Shown: positions 60,559 to 64,000 of the stretch, piece after piece | Layout: the number at the start of each line of letters is the position of its first letter | Numbering within the stretch: the stretch's first letter is position 1 | Notes under the pieces: generated by a model | What the model saw: only the letters and a program-made list of their open reading frames with translations | Database searches by the model: none | Told to the model about the DNA's origin: nothing | Translations under genes and position numbers: made by a program | NCBI GenBank assembly: GCA_017303635.1 | Contig: JAFLCG010000009.1 | Location: forward strand, 124,001-188,000 | DNA length: 64,000 nucleotides | Source: Anaerolineae bacterium | GTDB taxonomy: Bacteria > Chloroflexota > Anaerolineae > Aggregatilineales > Phototrophicaceae | Direction of reading: 5' to 3'

Positions 60559-61302
60559 ATGCGCTGGCGTGACCACTATACAAAAGGGACATTGATCTTC
60601 GGCCATCGTGGCGCAAGTGCCTATGCCCCAATGAATACAATCCCTGCCTTTGAACTTGCCTATCAACAAGGCGCGGATGGTATCGAACTAGATGTGCACC
60701 TCTCCAAAGATGGTCAACTAATTGTCTTGCATGACTTCACAGTAGATCACACCACCAATGGCACAGGGATGGCAAACACAATGACCCTGGCCGAACTAAA
60801 GCAGTTAGATGCAGGCTACAAATTCGGTGCACAATTTCAGGGAACCCGCATTCCCACGCTGGATGAAGTCTTTGAAGCGGTTGGTGGCAAGCTGCTCATT
60901 AATGTGGAGATCAAGTCCATCACCGAAGATACCGATGGCGTCGAGCAAGTCACCGCTGACTGTATCCGACGGCATGGATTGATGAGCACTGTCATTGTCT
61001 CGTCATTCAATCCACTGGCGCTTCAGCGCTTCCGCTCCATCCTGCCACAAGTCGCCATTGGGTATCTCTATGCCCCGGATTACACCTTCTATCCTGAAGT
61101 CATGGATACACTCCCTCACGAGGCACTCCATCCCTACCACGAGTCAATTGATCTGGCACTGGTGGAAAAAGCGCGTCAAGCAGAACAGGTCATCAATACA
61201 TGGACGGTCAACGATCCTGCCCAAGCCGTCAGCCTTCGGGCTATGGGGGTGCAGGGAATCATCACCGACAAGCCTGACGTCATCCGGCAGGCGCTGGCAT
61301 GA
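60559..61302 (+). CDS. glycerophosphodiester phosphodiesterase
   Basis: Encodes 247 residues from the ATG at 60559 with GAGGAA upstream. The GDPD signature is clear: IFGHRGASAYAPMNTIPAF, GADGIELDVHLSKDGQLIVLHD and INVEIK. No signal peptide, so it acts in the cytoplasm, splitting glycerophosphodiesters to sn-glycerol 3-phosphate and an alcohol. The stop overlaps the methyltransferase start by four bases. About 180 bases before it hold no clear gene or promoter. Confidence 0.94.
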   Translation: MRWRDHYTKGTLIFGHRGASAYAPMNTIPAFELAYQQGADGIELDVHLSKDGQLIVLHDFTVDHTTNGTGMANTMTLAELKQLDAGYKFGAQFQGTRIPTLDEVFEAVGGKLLINVEIKSITEDTDGVEQVTADCIRRHGLMSTVIVSSFNPLALQRFRSILPQVAIGYLYAPDYTFYPEVMDTLPHEALHPYHESIDLALVEKARQAEQVINTWTVNDPAQAVSLRAMGVQGIITDKPDVIRQALA

Positions 61303-61952
61303 ACCAATTGTGGTGGAGGTTTGTTCGATTTGGCTTTCGCCTGCTCTACAATGAACTGGCTTTCACCTATGATTGGGTAAGTTGGTTTGTCTCACTTGGA
61401 TCGTGGCGCTGCTGGCAGCGGTCGGCGCTCAAGCACCTTACCCCGCCAGACGTAGGTTGCGTACTCGAATTGGCGCACGGTACCGGTAACCTGCAACTCG
61501 ATCTGAGGGAAGCCGGCTACAACAGTATCGGACTTGACCTCTCCCCGGCGATGGGTCGGATTGCATCTCGCAAGCTGGCGCAGCATGGTGTTAAGTCTCA
61601 TCTGGTACGGGCGCAGGCACAGCAGTTGCCCTTTGCCGATACGAGTTTCAGCGCAGTTATCAGCACTTTTCCAACCGACTTCATCCTGGCACCAGAGACA
61701 TTACGGGAAGTACATCGGGTGCTGGTGGCGAACGGTCAATTTTTGATCGTGCCGAACGGGACTCTGACCGGAGGCGATGCGCTAGCAGGGTTGATCGAAT
61801 GGTTGTACAAAATCACTGGACAACGCGAGGGCAAAGGTCAGGAGTGGGATGTAGCTACTTTTTTTGCCGAGCAGAACTTCGACGCACAGATCGTCACCAA
61901 GCCTTGCCCCCGCAGTGAGGCTCAGGTGATCGTAGCACGGAAAAGGGTCTAG
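61299..61952 (+). CDS. class I SAM-dependent methyltransferase
   Basis: Encodes 217 residues. SAM-binding motif I is LELAHGTGNLQLDL near residue 52, followed by GLDLSPAMGRIASRKLAQ and the Methyltransf_11 text QQLPFADTSFSAVISTFP. The N-terminus is basic and aromatic (WWRFVRFGFRLLYNEL), perhaps for membrane contact. The substrate is unknown. Coupled to the GDPD gene (ATGA), so a lipid-related role is possible but not shown. Confidence 0.88.
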   Translation: MNQLWWRFVRFGFRLLYNELAFTYDWVSWFVSLGSWRCWQRSALKHLTPPDVGCVLELAHGTGNLQLDLREAGYNSIGLDLSPAMGRIASRKLAQHGVKSHLVRAQAQQLPFADTSFSAVISTFPTDFILAPETLREVHRVLVANGQFLIVPNGTLTGGDALAGLIEWLYKITGQREGKGQEWDVATFFAEQNFDAQIVTKPCPRSEAQVIVARKRV

Positions 61953-61978
61953 ACCTGCACGGCTGATCTTGTTATACT
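61950..61978 (+). promoter_or_regulatory. sigma-70 promoter of tRNA-His
   Basis: TAGACC at 61950-61955 and TATACT at 61973-61978, 17-base spacer, 15 bases before the tRNA. Confidence 0.75.
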
Positions 61979-61993
61979 GACAAAGTATGTCAT

Positions 61994-62067
61994 GGTGACT
62001 ATAGCTCAGCTGGCAGAGCGTCTGGTTGTGGCCCAGAAGGTCATGGGTTCAAGCCCCATTAGTCACC
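61994..62067 (+). tRNA. tRNA-His (anticodon GTG)
   Basis: The acceptor GTGACTA pairs with TAGTCAC, and the extra G at 61994 pairs with discriminator C at 62067, the G-1:C73 mark of tRNA-His. The anticodon loop TTGTGGC gives GTG; the T arm is GGGTTCAAGCCCC-like. CCA is not encoded (CCTA follows). Confidence 0.97.
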
Positions 62068-62071
62068 CTAA

Positions 62072-62099
62072 AAAAACACCCTCACATGAGGGTGTTTTT
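62072..62099. terminator. bidirectional terminator after tRNA-His
   Basis: AAAAACACCCTCA (62072-62084) and its reverse complement (62087-62099) end in TTTTT. It serves tRNA-His and the convergent SRPBCC gene. Confidence 0.9.
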
Positions 62100-62102
62100 G
62101 AT

Positions 62103-63212
62103 TTATGAAGGAAGCCGCAGCCTAATGCGTTGGCGACGCTTAGACTTCCGATAACCTGCCCGGCTGCCGGTGACGACCACTGGCTTAATCGGCACGGTCA
62201 ATACATCAGTAGGTGTGAATAATGTCGATGCAGCCGGGGCCGCCAAGTTGTCTTCGACTTTTGAAGCCGACTCGGCAGCCATAATAGCTTCCTCAACTTC
62301 AGCCGTGATAGCAGCCATCTGCTGTGTCTGGCTAGGTCGTGGGATGCCAAATAGATCAAAGACACTGACTTCAGCCGTATCCTTGACTGAAAGCGCTGGA
62401 TCAATTTCTACTGGTTGAGAACTTCCCATCGGCACTTCTGGTAAGGGTGCAGTGGAAGCAAGCGAAGCGGTTACTGGTAACTTTTCAATGATTGGTGGAG
62501 CCGACACTTCCGAGTCCGCCATCGCACTGCCCGGATTAGCAACCTTCAAATCACTCAGGAAAGGAGGTTCGCCCTGGTCAGCCGAAATCTGAATAGCTGG
62601 GCGCGGGCGAGTATCTTCCTGTTTGACTGGTGGCTCCTCAATGACTAACGGCGACACGGGCAGCGTTTCCTGAGTTTCCATACGGGAATGACCGTGACGA
62701 GGTTTATATTGTGACCGTGCTTCATAATCTGGCGCATCGCGCATCAGTGACCGCGCAGCATAGCCCGCCTCCCCACCTAACTTACCGGTCGCCCGCCATA
62801 AGTTTTTGAGGCTATCAACAATCTGACTATCAATACGACGGCGGTCACTGACTGCATTCTTCACGTTCGCAAGTAATCCGCCAGTCTCATATGTAAAAGT
62901 CCACTGGACTACAGTCCCTTCAGGGGTCTCCTGCAAACGCACACGACCTTTACTCTCTTTGTAGGGTGCGCCATCCACGAACGTATATTCATATCCCAAT
63001 CCGTCATACCACGCGGTCGTCTCCAGCACTACATCTTTTCCACGTTCGGTGGTATGACGCCAACGAACTCCAACACCACTATGGCGGGGAGTTACAAAGG
63101 CTATTCGCGTGCAATCCACAATCCACTCCGGATTGCGATTAAGATCACTGATGAATTCCCAAACGAGTCCCGGCGGACGCGGAATCAGAATGCGATGGTC
63201 AACAATCGTCAT
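62103..63212 (-). CDS. SRPBCC-domain protein with long disordered tail
   Basis: Encodes 369 residues. Residues 1-145 look like a polyketide-cyclase/START-type SRPBCC domain (RILIPRPPGLVWEFISDLNRNPEWIVDC, WRHTTERGKDVVLETTAW, VQWTFTYETGGLLANV). From 165 on it is Pro/Ser/Glu-rich and probably disordered, ending in a very basic stretch (GSRAGYRKSKRRQRIRLRLPS). The pocket may bind a lipid or other hydrophobic ligand; the tail could bind nucleic acid or membrane. Function unknown. Divergent from the small membrane gene at 63309. Confidence 0.8.
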   Translation of the reverse strand: MTIVDHRILIPRPPGLVWEFISDLNRNPEWIVDCTRIAFVTPRHSGVGVRWRHTTERGKDVVLETTAWYDGLGYEYTFVDGAPYKESKGRVRLQETPEGTVVQWTFTYETGGLLANVKNAVSDRRRIDSQIVDSLKNLWRATGKLGGEAGYAARSLMRDAPDYEARSQYKPRHGHSRMETQETLPVSPLVIEEPPVKQEDTRPRPAIQISADQGEPPFLSDLKVANPGSAMADSEVSAPPIIEKLPVTASLASTAPLPEVPMGSSQPVEIDPALSVKDTAEVSVFDLFGIPRPSQTQQMAAITAEVEEAIMAAESASKVEDNLAAPAASTLFTPTDVLTVPIKPVVVTGSRAGYRKSKRRQRIRLRLPS

Positions 63213-63308
63213 AAGCTATCCAGCGCGTAGGCGAGGTCATTGTCCTGTGCTAAACTGATCTAGTTGGATTGTACCATAAGTCACAGGGTATATGCCGGAG
63301 AAGCGCTT

Positions 63309-63587
63309 GTGCCGGGACCCAATGCCACATTTGCCTTTATTATTGCCACCTTACTCGGTGCAGTATTTCACTTGGTCGTAGGTGGAGATGTACGCCGCTT
63401 AGCCCTATTCCTGTTGGCAGGTTGGATTGGCTTTGGCCTAGGCCATACCCTCGGCGTAATTATGGATATCAACTTATTCAATATCGGTACTTTGCGGATT
63501 GTGGCTGGTATCGCTGGCGCTGTGATTGCGTTACTTGCGGCTGCGTTCTTCACAGGTAACCGTCGAACCGGACGCTCTCTTCGTTAA
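63309..63587 (+). CDS. small three-helix membrane protein
   Basis: Encodes 92 residues from a GTG at 63309, with GGAGAAG seven bases upstream; the frame is open 45 bases further. Three hydrophobic helices (FAFIIATLLGAVFHLVVGG, LALFLLAGWIGFGLGHTLGVI, LRIVAGIAGAVIALLAAAFF) and a basic end (NRRTGRSLR). The spacing resembles small Gly-rich membrane proteins found in many bacteria, but I do not recognise the family. A membrane protein gene starts four bases after its stop. Confidence 0.7.
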   Translation: MPGPNATFAFIIATLLGAVFHLVVGGDVRRLALFLLAGWIGFGLGHTLGVIMDINLFNIGTLRIVAGIAGAVIALLAAAFFTGNRRTGRSLR

Positions 63588-63591
63588 AATT

Positions 63592-64000
63592 ATGCTTGAG
63601 ACTTCTGCCCCCCCTCCCCAACCACCGGAATCCACTGATGAAAGCCTGAACTGGCCGTTACTAATTCGCCGTGTGAGCCTTAGCATTGCACTTGTAACGC
63701 TAGGTATATTTCTAATCGGTCTGTATTTGGCGTTTAGTAACGCTCCAGTGAATGCCCCGCGCATACAGGTGATCCGTGAAATATTGACAACTATCTTGCT
63801 CTTACTCTCTATCGTTGTTATAGCGGCACTCACACTGTTGATCCTGCAAATCATTCGGTTAGTCAGCACTATTCGTCATGAAACTAAACCGATACTGGAC
63901 ACAACCCGCGAGACATTGATCGGAGCCAAGGGGAGTGTCGAATTCGTCGGCAAACACGTCTCTGAACCCATCATACGTTTTACAGCCTGGAGCAGCGGAT
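63592..64000 (+). CDS. membrane protein, partial at window edge
   Basis: Open from the ATG at 63592 to the window end, 136 residues. A Pro-rich N-terminus (SAPPPQPPESTDES) is followed by two transmembrane helices (about 28-48 and 62-90) and a soluble helical part (RHETKPILDTTRETLIGAKGSVEFVGKHVSEP) that continues past the edge. The layout resembles DUF948/YtxH-like proteins, but this is a weak resemblance. Likely cotranscribed with the small gene just upstream. Confidence 0.65.
   Translation, partial: MLETSAPPPQPPESTDESLNWPLLIRRVSLSIALVTLGIFLIGLYLAFSNAPVNAPRIQVIREILTTILLLLSIVVIAALTLLILQIIRLVSTIRHETKPILDTTRETLIGAKGSVEFVGKHVSEPIIRFTAWSSG

Noticed and set aside
1..64000. CRISPR arrays, rRNA, insertion sequences, prophage
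   Set aside because: No regularly spaced repeats, rRNA text, transposase or phage structural gene was seen on either strand.

Overview
The window looks like ordinary chromosome from a bacterium with moderate GC, most likely Chloroflexota and perhaps close to Anaerolineae. This is an inference from gene content and style: LytR-CpsA-Psr and lipoprotein genes with long Thr/Pro-rich linkers, a SufCBDSU operon, ThyX instead of ThyA, a fused NuoCD, several large multi-domain envelope proteins, and tRNAs without an encoded CCA. There is no rRNA, CRISPR array, prophage or intact insertion sequence. Genes are dense, with many ATGA-type overlaps, and nearly every promoter I could find has the -10 hexamer TATACT.

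Layout. 1-4 kb (minus): an operon-like run of NUDIX, DUF547, two small membrane proteins, a MoxR ATPase and a DUF58 protein cut by the window edge. 4-6.3 kb (plus): an ACT-domain protein, a small unknown protein, a membrane-anchored JAMM metalloprotease and a prepilin peptidase. 6.3-8.5 kb (minus): mnmA with a cysteine desulfurase (tRNA thiolation). 8.7-12.6 kb (plus): a FecR-like membrane protein, a GT39-like glycosyltransferase and a zinc-ribbon protein. 12.6-15.4 kb (minus): pyk and eno. 15.8-18.4 kb (plus): yebC, ruvC, ruvA, thyX. 18.4-19.8 kb (minus): lipoprotein, membrane protein, truncated haemoglobin. 19.9-29.1 kb (plus): an orphan tandem solute-binding protein, a DinG helicase with exonuclease domain, a Cys-rich small protein, a HAD-DinB fusion, a histidine kinase and an aldehyde dehydrogenase.

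29.2-33.1 kb carries iscX, nuoB, nuoCD and nuoI, the Fe-S-bearing connecting arm of complex I without the membrane arm or NADH module. 33.2-35.8 kb: a DUF2256 mini-protein, a photolyase/cryptochrome-like protein whose two domains are in swapped order, and an Mrp ATPase without its CxxC. 36-39 kb: STAS and RsbW-type regulators, a beta-lactamase-like hydrolase and a second NUDIX protein. 39.3-46 kb: a 7TM-GAF-coiled-coil kinase-like protein lacking its phospho-accepting histidine, two Thr/Pro-rich envelope proteins (one LCP) and a lipoprotein. 46-50 kb (minus): a peptide-type ABC transporter with a strong hairpin between binding protein and permease. 50.1 kb: tRNA-Pro(GGG).

50.4-51.5 kb: selD, whose active-site codon 14 is an in-frame UGA followed by a bacterial SECIS-like hairpin, so SelD is itself a likely selenoprotein. 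51.6-53.7 kb: an SH3b, TIM-barrel-like, golvesin-like, M23 peptidase fusion without a signal peptide. 54-60.4 kb: a complete Suf operon (sufCBDSU plus a Rieske ferredoxin) behind a good sigma-70 promoter, with a MIP18-family assembly factor divergent from it. 60.5-62.1 kb: a glycerophosphodiesterase, a methyltransferase and tRNA-His. 62.1-64 kb: an SRPBCC protein and two small membrane proteins, the last cut by the window edge.

Iron-sulfur biogenesis is the main functional thread: two cysteine desulfurases, SufBCD/SufU, a MIP18 protein, Mrp, IscX, and their clients NuoB, NuoI, DinG and Rieske.
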